From the NCBI GenBank assembly GCA_964544965.1, contig CAZJED010000038.1, positions 1 through 13,637 of the forward strand: a stretch of DNA of 13,637 nt, written 5' to 3'. The notes beneath the pieces were generated by a model. It saw only the letters and a program-made list of their open reading frames with translations. It was not told the DNA's origin and did no database searches. The translations under genes were made by a program, and so were the position numbers. Of this stretch, positions 7,601-13,637 are shown one piece after another; positions within the stretch are counted from its first letter, which is position 1; the number at the start of each line of letters is the position of its first letter. The DNA is from UBA11869 sp964544965. Lineage in GTDB: Bacteria > Pseudomonadota > Gammaproteobacteria > Eutrophobiales > Eutrophobiaceae.

Positions 7601-8487
7601 GTTTCCACTTTCATTAATATATGGATACCTTCTTTTTTATAGTTATATTGATGTTTCTTTGGATCTGCAAAAAATCTTAAACCAGAAAACCCTGCCATTA
7701 CCGCTGCATTATCATTATAGGCAGAGAGAGTATTTCCAGGATTTTTTTTATGTGTTTGACGTATCATAGAAAATAGCGAGTCTTCTTTTTTTGTATCATC
7801 AATTATCCACTCGGCATTAAATATTTTATGTCGACAATGTTCCGAGTTAGCCTGAGCAAACATCATTAACTCTACATCAGTCGGATTTCTTTTTAATTCA
7901 TTGAAAGCTTGGAATAGAAAATTTATTTCATTTTCTGATAAGGCTAGCCCCATATTTAAGTTAGTTTTTTCTAGTTCATCAATACCTTTACCTAAGATGT
8001 CTATTATTTCTAGTGGCGTAGGCTCTGTTGTTTCAAATAATTTTTCAGCTTCATTTTTATCCTCAATAATAATTTCTGTCATCCGGTCATGAATCAAGGG
8101 CCCTACCTTTTCAATTTGTTTTTTCGTTAATTTTTTTTCATTAGATATCTCGAATAGATAAATTACCCCCCTCTCAATACGCGTTATTTTTGTTAACCCG
8201 GAGTTATGAATTATATCGCTTGCTTTGCTTGACCATGGGGAAATCGTTCCAAGCCTCGGAATGACTACCAATTGACTATTTTTAGTGGAAGCATTATAGG
8301 TTTCACCATAATTTAATAGTTCACCTAGTTGCGCAAGTTCTTTTTTGTTTAAGGTCTTATTTTCGTTAATAAAGTGAATAAAGCGTGTTTGAATTGAAAT
8401 TATTTCGGGTGTGTAGGCTTGTACTGACGAGAGTAATTTATTAATCCGGAATTTAGATAGTGCATTACAACCTTGCAGTATCAGCAT
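4627..8487 (-). CDS. purL: Phosphoribosylformylglycinamidine synthase, long single-chain type
   Basis: PurL (FGAM synthase) converts FGAR to FGAM with ATP and glutamine, the fourth step of purine synthesis. The 1286 residues equal the long proteobacterial form, which joins the PurS-like, synthetase and glutaminase parts in one chain. The N-terminal domain (about 1-150) has LSKFRINKLL and GTISPWSSKA. The synthetase part has FAQANSEHCRHKIFNA (210-225), VETHNHPTAISP (294-305), GGPAM, GLGGGAASSM and HDVGAGGLSNA. The C-terminal glutaminase has the nucleophile Cys1131 in GVCNGCQMM and the triad partners His1250 and Glu1252 in MPHPER. No frame break was found. The ATG at 8487 is fixed by an in-frame TAA just upstream and by alignment with the E. 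coli N-terminus. The ribosome binding site is poor (A-rich). Smr follows 3 bases later. Confidence 0.98.
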   Translation of the reverse strand: MLILQGCNALSKFRINKLLSSVQAYTPEIISIQTRFIHFINENKTLNKKELAQLGELLNYGETYNASTKNSQLVVIPRLGTISPWSSKASDIIHNSGLTKITRIERGVIYLFEISNEKKLTKKQIEKVGPLIHDRMTEIIIEDKNEAEKLFETTEPTPLEIIDILGKGIDELEKTNLNMGLALSENEINFLFQAFNELKRNPTDVELMMFAQANSEHCRHKIFNAEWIIDDTKKEDSLFSMIRQTHKKNPGNTLSAYNDNAAVMAGFSGLRFFADPKKHQYNYKKEGIHILMKVETHNHPTAISPYSGAATGSGGEIRDEAATGKGGKPKAGLTGFTVSNLNIPNYEQPWEQDNGKPDRIVSALDIMIEGPIGAASYNNEFGRPALCGYFRTYEQKKSDSLIYGYHKPIMLAGGYGMIRKSDVKKEDIPNDTNLIVLGGPAMLIGLGGGAASSMTSGASDASLDFASVQRDNAEMQRRCQEVIDGCWSLGNDNPILSIHDVGAGGLSNALPELVGASNQGAKLNLREIPNDELSMSPMGIWCNESQERYVLAIAAKKIKEFEKLCKRERAPFAVLGNSTEKKQLILDDTHYKNRTIDIPISILLGDLPKTKRSVYSSFQKNKNFDTSQLDLEMTIDRILKLPAVASKSFLITIGDRSVSGLVVRDQMVGPWQVPVADCAITSSSFYDFTGEAMAVGERTPIALIDAPASGRMALSEAILNISAARILKIEDISLSANWMAACGELEEDAKLYNTVSAVSQLCKELGICIPVGKDSLSMSTVWSEKEIQKKVIAPISLNISAFSRVLDVRQSLTPQLKNDETSILLLIDLANGKKRLGGSALCQVYHEISNETPDLEDSKVLAAFFQSIQILNESGLITAYHDRSDGGLFVTLCEMAFASHAGIDIDINLAGNLIENLFNEELGAIIQINKSNENNVRKTFTQTGLDERNIHAIGTINNDHKFNLTFNKKRVLSAEINELHRKWIETSYQLQSLRDNPKCAKQEYENNVNKNDPGIFVNTDFKLEKNLRLINEGKKPKIAILREQGINGQLEMAAAFDRAGFDCLDVHMQDLIDKNIKLDLFDGLVACGGFSYGDVLGAGGGWAKTILYNDNLRKMFEDFFNRKNTIALGVCNGCQMMSHLRELIPGAATWPDFLPNLSEQFEARLIMIEVMNSPSLFFKDMTGSQIPIVVAHGEGRTITTTNEKQSLAVMRYIDNSGVATEKYPYNPNGSKDGLTAFTNEDGRFTIMMPHPERVFLTKQFSWFPEEWKYEYSPWMKFFINAREWLN

Positions 8488-8522
8488 TAATTTTTTCTTT
8501 TATTGAATGAAGGAAGATACAT
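8487..8522 (-). other. Possible 11-codon upstream ORF overlapping the purL start
   Basis: On the - strand an ATG at 8522 opens an ORF coding MYLPSFNKRKN. Its stop TAA shares its last base with the purL ATG (TAATG), an arrangement used for translational coupling. It has no clear ribosome binding site and would be lost from the transcript if the weak -10 at 8526-8531 were the promoter. ORFs this short arise often by chance in AT-rich DNA. Confidence 0.15.
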
Positions 8523-8563
8523 AATATTATCAGTTCTTTCTGTCTCACGCGAAAACTATTTTT
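8488..8563 (-). promoter_or_regulatory. purL leader region with a possible weak promoter
   Basis: This 76-base spacer separates the secretin-like gene from purL. On the - strand a GATAAT (8531-8526) resembles a -10 box, but the hexamer 17 bases upstream is a poor -35, so the promoter is a weak guess. The 10-base palindrome ATAATATTAT covers 8521-8530. No convincing PurR operator or purine riboswitch is visible. purL may be transcribed by read-through from purB. Confidence 0.25.
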
Positions 8564-9427
8564 CTATTCAACTTCCTCCACTTTTACGAAAATATTGCTT
8601 TTTTCATTACTGTATTGTTTCTTATTGATGAAGTTTCTCTTATCTGATGAACTAAGGCTGTGGTCAACACCACCAATAGGTACCCATTTACCAAGTTTAC
8701 CATGTATAATGGTGCTAATCTTTTGGACATTTACAATATTTTTTTCCTTTTTATTAATTTTTGCGAAGTGCGGTGAAATTGTAAGCACTACATTATCACC
8801 TTGTAATTTTGGCGTAACATAAAAACCAGAACTAACATTGTGATGTTTAATATTCTCCTGAACAATAATCGCTCCTGATGTAACAATATTTGTTTGACTC
8901 TTCACGGGGATCAACCGCCCCATATTAATAAAAGCTGGATTTCCCTCAAGCGTATTGACATAAAAAACATTACCCTCTTGCTCCTGAGATTTTTCATATG
9001 ATTTTCTATATCGAATCACATCTCCTTTACTGTTTTTATTTTGTATAGCAACACCTTTTTTACTTATATCTGGCGCTTTAATTTTTATATTCTTTGAGTC
9101 AAATTTTATCGATAATACATCCTCTTCAGTATTTAATTTATTATTGTTACTTCTCTTGACGCTAATCAATAATTTACGAGGAGCGCTGTCTATTTGTTCA
9201 AGAATAGATTTAATTAGCTCGATGTTTGACGGTGTTGTTTTCACTATCAATTGATTATTCATCCCGGTTACAGTGCCTCCTTTTATAACGAGTGGTTTAA
9301 TGATTGGAATAACATCTTCAACCATACGATTTTTCATGGGGATGATCTCAATTTTCATTGATTCTGCGACAGAAGCACTAGTGCATATCGTAAAAACTAA
9401 AAATATTGTAATTATTTTTTTGTTCAT
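8564..9427 (-). CDS. Secreted short secretin-like protein
   Basis: The 287-residue product has a clear signal peptide: MNKK, a hydrophobic core (5-15) and a likely cleavage after SVA (19-21). Export across the inner membrane is therefore expected. Residues 25-92 look like a secretin N1/short domain (V-x-DVIPIIKPLV, then GMNNQLIVKTTPSNIELIKSI and a QID-APRKLLI end). A polar linker (about 93-150) follows. Residues 155-255 resemble the first half of a secretin core: TLEGNPAFINMG, IPV, GFYVTPKLQGDNVVLTISP, then LGKWVPIGG. The chain then ends in a polar tail of about 30 residues, without the second half of the core that would complete a normal outer-membrane pore. Such short secretin-like proteins occur as a family of unknown role. 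Its ATG overlaps the stop of the upstream gene by 4 bases (ATGA), so the two are very probably co-translated. No other secretion genes are nearby. Confidence 0.8.
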   Translation of the reverse strand: MNKKIITIFLVFTICTSASVAESMKIEIIPMKNRMVEDVIPIIKPLVIKGGTVTGMNNQLIVKTTPSNIELIKSILEQIDSAPRKLLISVKRSNNNKLNTEEDVLSIKFDSKNIKIKAPDISKKGVAIQNKNSKGDVIRYRKSYEKSQEQEGNVFYVNTLEGNPAFINMGRLIPVKSQTNIVTSGAIIVQENIKHHNVSSGFYVTPKLQGDNVVLTISPHFAKINKKEKNIVNVQKISTIIHGKLGKWVPIGGVDHSLSSSDKRNFINKKQYSNEKSNIFVKVEEVE

Positions 9428-9939
9428 ATGTGTATTCGACGTAAATTCTTATTAATTAAAGCCACTTCCCATATTTCTTGAAATATGCCTAACAAATTTT
9501 TACATTCTCGATGGCTATTGAAATTAATTTTACCTTCATAGCGTTTTGCATTTTCACGATAAAGATAACCGACTTCATCAGCTATAAGTATTGCTTTATT
9601 AAAGTTTTTATATTCCGGTGAAATTTTACGTAGTTCAATGAAGCTCGATAATTTTGAAGATAAATATAAAATTTTGTGATCTATATTGAGGATAGATTCA
9701 ACATCAGACACGAGAATACGAATTTGTGCTCGACGTCCATTCAGCGCTAAATTTTTGAGTGCTTCTAGAAAATCTGATTGATTATAAATTAAGGGCTCAA
9801 GATCTTTAGAAATAATATTAAGCTTTTGTGATGATTGTTTTGTAAGCTCTAGTATTGCATCGTAAGCTTCCTTTCGTGTTTCTACTATTGACACTTCATC
9901 AAGTGATTCACCTAATCTTAATTCATTAAGACCATGCAT
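9424..9939 (-). CDS. DUF7931-like protein of unknown function (phospholipase-D-like look)
   Basis: I recognise the 171-residue product as resembling the DUF7931 group, from memory of the pattern R-x-x-A, a central RILVSD, a basic/hydrophobic H-K-I-L-x-L segment, and the C-terminal end LRRIHI (166-171). Residues 22-80, 'natural transcript' of alternating helix and strand (REAYDAILEL, KLNIISKDLEPLIYN, FLEALKNLA, AQIRILVSD), and the later AILIADEVGYLYR (116-128) plus INFN (138-141) recall the phospholipase D fold. A full HxKxxxxD catalytic motif is not present; His88-Lys89 is the only partial match. There is no signal peptide or membrane segment, so it should be cytoplasmic. It starts 9 bases after purB without a clear ribosome binding site and overlaps the secretin-like gene by 4 bases. 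The function is unknown. Confidence 0.75.
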   Translation of the reverse strand: MHGLNELRLGESLDEVSIVETRKEAYDAILELTKQSSQKLNIISKDLEPLIYNQSDFLEALKNLALNGRRAQIRILVSDVESILNIDHKILYLSSKLSSFIELRKISPEYKNFNKAILIADEVGYLYRENAKRYEGKINFNSHRECKNLLGIFQEIWEVALINKNLRRIHI

Positions 9940-9948
9940 ATCTATTAT

Positions 9949-11328
9949 TTATTGTTTCTTATTTATCGATTTTGCTTGTTTTTCAGCATTACCTATGTAA
10001 TTACTCGGAGTTAATTTTTTTAATTTTGATTTAGCATCATCAGGAATATCAAGTTTTTCGATAAAATTATGAAGTATCTCTTTATTAATTTTTTGTCCAT
10101 GAGATATTTCCTTTAGTTTTTCATATGCATTTTCGATATTGTAACAGCGCATTACAGTTTGAACGGCCTCTGTTAGGACTTCCCATGAATTTTCTAGGTC
10201 TTGATTTATTATTTTACTATCTATCTCGATTTTTGAGAGTCCTGTTAAACATGAATCAAGTGCAATTATGGAATGCGCTATTACGGGACCAGTATTCCTA
10301 AGGACTGTTGAGTCTGTTAGATCTCTTTGCCATCGCGAAGTAGGTAATTTCATAGCTAGGTGCTCAAGAATGTTATTTGCAAAACAAAAATTACCTTCTG
10401 CATTCTCAAAGTCTATAGGATTAACTTTATGTGGCATTGTTGAAGAACCTACCTCTCCTTTAATTGGTTTTAATACGAAATAACCAAGAGATATATAGCT
10501 CCACAGGTCACGACAGAGATCGACCAAAATTGTATTAGAACGAATTAACGCATGGAAATATTCAGCCATATAATCATGTGATTCTATCTGTGTTGTGTGC
10601 GGATTCCATGTAAGACCAAGCCCTTCCACAAATTCCTTTGATATAATCATCCAATCAAGATCTGGATAGGCAGCATAATGAGCGTTAAAATTACCCACGG
10701 CACCATTTAACTTTCCAAGTAGCTCAATATTTCTAAATACTTTTATTTGTCTTGAAAGGCGATTTACATATATAGCCATTTCTTTACCTAGAGTTGTTGG
10801 CGAGGCAGTTTGACCATGAGTTCTAGATAGCATAGCGACAGATGCATAATCAGCCGACATTTTTTGTAAGGCACTAATTATTTTTTGTAATTTAGGGGCT
10901 AATATATTTTCTCGCGCCTCTTTTAGCATTAAGGCATAACTTAGATTATTAACATCTTCGGAAGTGCAAGCGAAATGAATAAACTGACTTATATTTTTTA
11001 ATTTAGTATCTGATTGAATTTTTTCCCGAATAAAATATTCGACTGCTTTCATATCATGATTCGTTGTTTTTTCTATTTCTTTTATTTTTTTAGCATCTTC
11101 AATAGAAAAATTATTTTTTATATTGTCAAGCAACGAAATTGAGTCAGCAGAAAAGGATTCAATTTCTTTTATGTCGGAAATATTTGAGAGTTTTTTAAGC
11201 CATTCTACTTCTACTAGTACTCGGAATTTAAATAATCCATATTCACTGAACACAGGTTTAAGTACATCAGTTTTATTTTGGTATCGACCATCAACTGGTG
11301 AAATTGCTGTAAGCGCTGATAGATCCAT
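9949..11328 (-). CDS. purB: Adenylosuccinate lyase
   Basis: PurB catalyses two purine steps: release of fumarate from SAICAR to give AICAR, and from adenylosuccinate to give AMP. From the ATG at 11328 the protein has 459 residues, near the usual length (about 456 in E. coli). The start LTAISPVDGRY, TTNHDMKAVEYF, FIHFACTSEDVNNL, SRTHGQ (catalytic base His171), GSSTMPHKVNPIDFENAEGN (catalytic Ser295 in the flexible loop) and RWQRDLTDSTVLRN are diagnostic of the E. coli-type branch. The numbering of His171 and Ser295 agrees with E. coli only with this ATG. A GTG two codons earlier (11334) is also in frame but lies inside the ribosome binding site. Downstream are two poorly known genes and then purL. 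Confidence 0.97.
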   Translation of the reverse strand: MDLSALTAISPVDGRYQNKTDVLKPVFSEYGLFKFRVLVEVEWLKKLSNISDIKEIESFSADSISLLDNIKNNFSIEDAKKIKEIEKTTNHDMKAVEYFIREKIQSDTKLKNISQFIHFACTSEDVNNLSYALMLKEARENILAPKLQKIISALQKMSADYASVAMLSRTHGQTASPTTLGKEMAIYVNRLSRQIKVFRNIELLGKLNGAVGNFNAHYAAYPDLDWMIISKEFVEGLGLTWNPHTTQIESHDYMAEYFHALIRSNTILVDLCRDLWSYISLGYFVLKPIKGEVGSSTMPHKVNPIDFENAEGNFCFANNILEHLAMKLPTSRWQRDLTDSTVLRNTGPVIAHSIIALDSCLTGLSKIEIDSKIINQDLENSWEVLTEAVQTVMRCYNIENAYEKLKEISHGQKINKEILHNFIEKLDIPDDAKSKLKKLTPSNYIGNAEKQAKSINKKQ

Positions 11329-11329
11329 A

Positions 11330-11336
11330 ATCACCC
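11330..11336 (-). promoter_or_regulatory. Ribosome binding site deciding the purB start
   Basis: On the - strand GGGTGAT contains GGTGAT, complementary to the 16S rRNA end (AGGAGGTGAT register), placed properly for the ATG at 11328. It overlaps the alternative GTG at 11334 and so argues against it. Confidence 0.55.
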
Positions 11337-11357
11337 GATTAGTTTGATTTCTTGTCG

Positions 11358-11363
11358 ATTATA
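11358..11363 (-). promoter_or_regulatory. Likely purB promoter -10 box
   Basis: A perfect TATAAT lies on the - strand in the 72-base gap between the aldo/keto reductase stop and purB. The predicted start of transcription is near 11350, giving a 5' leader of about 20 bases. The -35 region (GATTTT or nearby) is weak. This would drive purB, the two small genes after it and perhaps purL and smr. Confidence 0.45.
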
Positions 11364-11400
11364 CATATATTAAGACAGATAAAATCATCTAAAGTTCTTT

Positions 11401-12441
11401 TTATGGCGAAGGATTTGGAATTTTTTCATGTATAGATTCGATTTCTTTTATAATTTCACTCGAAAGCTTAACATTGATACTTTCAATATCGATTTTTAGT
11501 TGCTTCATTGATGTTGCACCAATTATGTTGCTGGTTAAGAATGGCCGACCTGAAACATAAGATAGCGCCATTTGTGATGGATCTAAACCATTTTTCTTAG
11601 CAAGATCGACATAAGCTTCAGTTGCTTGAATTGCTCTAGGGTTTAGGTAGCGGTCGAATCTTTCAAAAAGTGTTAGACGTGCACCCTCAGGTTTTTGATT
11701 ATTCAAATATTTTCCACTCAACGCACCAAATGCGAGTGGAGAGTAGGCAAGTAATCCGACTTGTTCACGATGGGCAAATTCTGAAATACCAATTTCAAAA
11801 GTACGGTTTAATAAATTATAAGGATTTTGAATACTAACAATTCTGGGTAATTTTTTTTCTTTTGAAATATGCAAGTATTCAGCACAACCCCAAGGTGTCT
11901 CATTAGAAATTCCAATCATTCTGATTTTCCCCTGCTTAACAAGATCATCAAGCACTGCAAGAGTTTCAGATATCGGTACTCCATCCTTTTCTGGGGCATG
12001 AAAATAGGCTAATTTTCCAAAAAAATTGGTATCACGATCAGGCCAATGCATTTGGTAAAGATCAATATAATCTGTTTTAAGACGTCTCAGCGAATCATCC
12101 AAGGCCTGTACTATGTTTTTTTTATCAAGCTTTATCTGGCCATCACGAATATATGGCAACCATTCAGCTTTAGCAGCGACTTTTGTTGCAAGTATGATTT
12201 TGTCGCGATTCTTTCTTTTGCTTAACCAGTTACCAATATAGGATTCAGTTAGTCCATAGGTTTCCTTACGTGGCGGGACTGGGTACATTTCTGCAACGTC
12301 GATAAAATTAATACCAGTTTCAATTGCGTAATCTAATTGTTTAAGGGCTTCTTCCTCTGTGTTCTGTTCACCCCAGGTCATGGTTCCTAAGCAAATTTGG
12401 CTAACTTTAATATCTGTTTGACCTAGATTATTGTATTCCAT
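11401..12441 (-). CDS. tas: NADP(H)-dependent aldo/keto reductase, Tas-like
   Basis: The 346-residue cytoplasmic protein has the aldo/keto reductase barrel and follows E. coli Tas almost end to end. Matching segments are GLGTMT-like CLGTMTWGEQNTE (17-29), INFIDVAEMYPVPPR (44-58), GLTESYIGNWL (63-73), DSLRRLKTDYIDLYQMHWPDR (116-136), IRMIGISNET, QNPYNLLNRTFE and the C-terminal GATSMKQLKIDIES. The catalytic tetrad is complete: Asp48, Tyr53, Lys87 and His132. The true substrate is not known; in E. coli, tas was found as a suppressor of tyrosine auxotrophy. A good ribosome binding site (AAGGA, 7 bases before the ATG) fixes the start. It is the first gene of the - strand block and is divergent from pyrC. 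It may be monocistronic, since purB seems to have its own promoter 70 bases on. Confidence 0.92.
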   Translation of the reverse strand: MEYNNLGQTDIKVSQICLGTMTWGEQNTEEEALKQLDYAIETGINFIDVAEMYPVPPRKETYGLTESYIGNWLSKRKNRDKIILATKVAAKAEWLPYIRDGQIKLDKKNIVQALDDSLRRLKTDYIDLYQMHWPDRDTNFFGKLAYFHAPEKDGVPISETLAVLDDLVKQGKIRMIGISNETPWGCAEYLHISKEKKLPRIVSIQNPYNLLNRTFEIGISEFAHREQVGLLAYSPLAFGALSGKYLNNQKPEGARLTLFERFDRYLNPRAIQATEAYVDLAKKNGLDPSQMALSYVSGRPFLTSNIIGATSMKQLKIDIESINVKLSSEIIKEIESIHEKIPNPSP

Positions 12442-12446
12442 AGCTT

Positions 12447-12453
12447 CTTCCTT
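12447..12453 (-). promoter_or_regulatory. Ribosome binding site of the Tas-like gene
   Basis: AAGGAAG on the - strand, with its AAGGA core 7 bases before the ATG at 12441, is the strongest Shine-Dalgarno sequence in the window. Confidence 0.7.
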
Positions 12454-12482
12454 CTTATTGTGTTGTTAGTTTCATTAGTAAT

Positions 12483-12512
12483 ATTCTAAATAAAAAACAT
12501 AGTCGCGGACAA
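12483..12512 (-). promoter_or_regulatory. Likely promoter of the Tas-like gene
   Basis: On the - strand TTGTCC (12512-12507) and TAGAAT (12488-12483) are separated by 18 bases, four of six and five of six matches to the sigma-70 boxes. Transcription would start near 12476, about 35 bases before the ATG. Confidence 0.45.
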
Positions 12513-12523
12513 ATTACAGCGCA

Positions 12524-12529
12524 TATGAT
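12524..12529 (+). promoter_or_regulatory. Possible pyrC promoter -10 box
   Basis: TATGAT on the + strand would place the transcription start about 16 bases before the pyrC ATG. No good -35 box stands 16-18 bases upstream, so the call is weak. The rest of the 110-base divergent spacer (12442-12551) shows no clear operator. Confidence 0.25.
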
Positions 12530-12551
12530 ACCTTTTATTTAATAATATTTG

Positions 12552-13607
12552 ATGAAATCTCTTAATTTTATGCAGACACTAACTATTTCAAAACCTGATG
12601 ATTTCCATCTACATCTTCGTGATGGAGCGGCTATGGCTAGCATAGTTAATTATAGTGCGGCTCAATTTTCTAGGGCAATTGTGATGCCAAATTTGAAGCC
12701 ACCAATTACAACTGTTGATATGGCAATGTCTTATTACAATCGTATCTTAAGTAATGTTAATAAAAAATATAATTTTGAGCCATTAATGACCTTATATTTA
12801 ACCGACAATACAAGACCTAGTGAAATAGAGATTGTTGCACAAAATGGACCTATTAAGGCTTTAAAATACTACCCAGCAGGCGTAACAACAAATTCTGATT
12901 ACGGAGTAACAGATATTAAAAAAATTTATTTAGTTTTAGAATCCATGATGAAAAATGAAATACCTTTGTTAATACATGGAGAGGTTAATGACCCTGAAGT
13001 TAATGTTTTTGATAGAGAAAAAGTATTCATTGAAAAGGTGTTAACACCTTTAGCTGCTGATTTTTCTGAACTAAAGATAGTGCTTGAACATATTAGCACT
13101 GAAGTAGCAGTCGATTTCGTTTTAAATACGAATAGTAATCTAGCTGCAACAATTACTCCGCAACACATACTTTTAAACCGCAATGATTTATTTAATGAGT
13201 CATTCCAGCCTCATAATTATTGCTTACCTGTTGTAAAAGAAGAGGGTGATCGTTTAGCAGTTCTAAGTGCCGCTGTAAGCGGGAATCCTAAATTTTTTTT
13301 AGGGACAGATAGTGCGCCACATGATCGTGCAAAAAAAGAAAGCGGTTGTGGATGTGCAGGTATTTTTTCTGCATATAATGCTTTAGGCATTTATGCTGAA
13401 ATTTTTGAGAAAGAAAATAAATTGGATAAACTCGAAGCATTCGCAAGCTATTACGGGGCAGATTTTTATGGGCTTAAACGCAATGATGAAAAGATTACGT
13501 TAATTAAAAAAGAAAAGAAAATACCAAAGGAACTACCTTTCGATGATAATGATAAATTGGTGCCTTTTCGGGCAGGTGAAAATTGTGTCTGGCAGGTGGA
13601 ATATTAA
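12552..13607 (+). CDS. pyrC: Dihydroorotase, E. coli PyrC type
   Basis: PyrC cyclises N-carbamoyl-L-aspartate to dihydroorotate in pyrimidine synthesis. With the ATG at 12552 the product has 351 residues, close to E. coli PyrC (348). The binuclear zinc site is complete: His19 and His21 in DDFHLHLRDG, the carboxylated Lys105 in LKYYPAG, His142 in IHGEV, His180 in EHIS and Asp253 in GTDSAPH. IVMPNLKPPITT (43-54), the mobile-loop sequence and the Cys pair in SGCGCAGIF are also typical. Three starts are possible in frame: TTG at 12549, ATG at 12552 and ATG at 12570. None has a strong ribosome binding site. The E. coli protein has 7 residues before the first conserved strand; the 12552 start gives 9 and the 12570 start 3, so 12552 is preferred but not proven. 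It is divergent from the Tas-like gene. Confidence 0.96.
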   Translation: MKSLNFMQTLTISKPDDFHLHLRDGAAMASIVNYSAAQFSRAIVMPNLKPPITTVDMAMSYYNRILSNVNKKYNFEPLMTLYLTDNTRPSEIEIVAQNGPIKALKYYPAGVTTNSDYGVTDIKKIYLVLESMMKNEIPLLIHGEVNDPEVNVFDREKVFIEKVLTPLAADFSELKIVLEHISTEVAVDFVLNTNSNLAATITPQHILLNRNDLFNESFQPHNYCLPVVKEEGDRLAVLSAAVSGNPKFFLGTDSAPHDRAKKESGCGCAGIFSAYNALGIYAEIFEKENKLDKLEAFASYYGADFYGLKRNDEKITLIKKEKKIPKELPFDDNDKLVPFRAGENCVWQVEY

Positions 13608-13614
13608 ATAAAAG

Positions 13615-13637
13615 ATGAGTGAAATAGAGACAATTAT
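13615..13637 (+). CDS. Start of the next gene (truncated by window end), possibly rnt
   Basis: An ATG 7 bases after the pyrC stop opens a frame reading MSEIETI up to the window end. The close spacing suggests co-transcription with pyrC. In Pseudomonas, rnt (ribonuclease T, tRNA end trimming) adjoins pyrC and its protein begins with MSE, so rnt is a reasonable guess from context only. Seven residues cannot establish identity. Confidence 0.3.

Noticed and set aside
8540..8560. Possible PurR operator before purL
   Set aside because: ACGCGAAAAC resembles only the left half of the operator; the right half does not match, so no operator is called.
8564..9427. Reading the secretin-like protein as a lipoprotein
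   Set aside because: The only Cys of the signal region (Cys15) is preceded by Ile, not Gly, Ala or Ser, so there is no proper lipobox; signal peptidase I cleavage after Ala21 fits better.
1..13637. Mobile elements, CRISPR arrays, tRNA or rRNA genes, defence genes
   Set aside because: No long repeats, regular spacers, transposase-like proteins, RNA gene signatures or known defence domains were seen; nearly all of the window is occupied by housekeeping genes.

Overview
This is a compact, AT-rich stretch of bacterial chromosome (by eye, roughly one third G+C). It holds thirteen recognisable protein genes, two of them cut by the window ends, and no RNA genes, insertion sequences, CRISPR arrays or prophage parts. 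The longest gap between genes is about 110 bases. The protein types point to a Gram-negative gammaproteobacterium: the long single-chain PurL, an E. coli-type PurB and PyrC, FtsB, KdsA (lipopolysaccharide core), and a Tas-type aldo/keto reductase. The low G+C and tight packing would suit a small-genome, perhaps aquatic, uncultivated lineage, but that placement is inference.

Left block (1-4079, + strand): the end of pyrG, then kdsA, eno, ftsB, ispD and ispF. Genes overlap or lie 2-32 bases apart, so this is very probably one transcription unit. It joins CTP synthesis, KDO-8-phosphate synthesis, enolase (which makes the PEP that KdsA uses), the divisome protein FtsB, and two enzymes of the MEP isoprenoid pathway. 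The theme is central metabolism feeding envelope growth and division.

Middle block (4099-12441, all - strand; read right to left): a Tas-like aldo/keto reductase, purB, a DUF7931-like protein with a phospholipase-D-like look, a short secreted secretin-like protein, purL, and an Smr-domain protein. purB and the two poorly known genes lie 9 bases apart or overlap by 4 and look co-transcribed. purL follows after 76 bases and smr 3 bases after purL. The block meets ispF tail to tail with only 19 bases between.

Right end (12552-13637, + strand): pyrC, divergent from the aldo/keto reductase across a 110-base promoter region, then the first codons of another gene, possibly rnt.

Most of the window is conserved housekeeping sequence, and I do not see a clear new defence or mobile system. 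The items most worth a second look are an SmrB-like protein that keeps its N-terminal region but has lost both key residues of its DLH nuclease motif, and the tightly coupled DUF7931-like/secretin-like pair between two purine genes.
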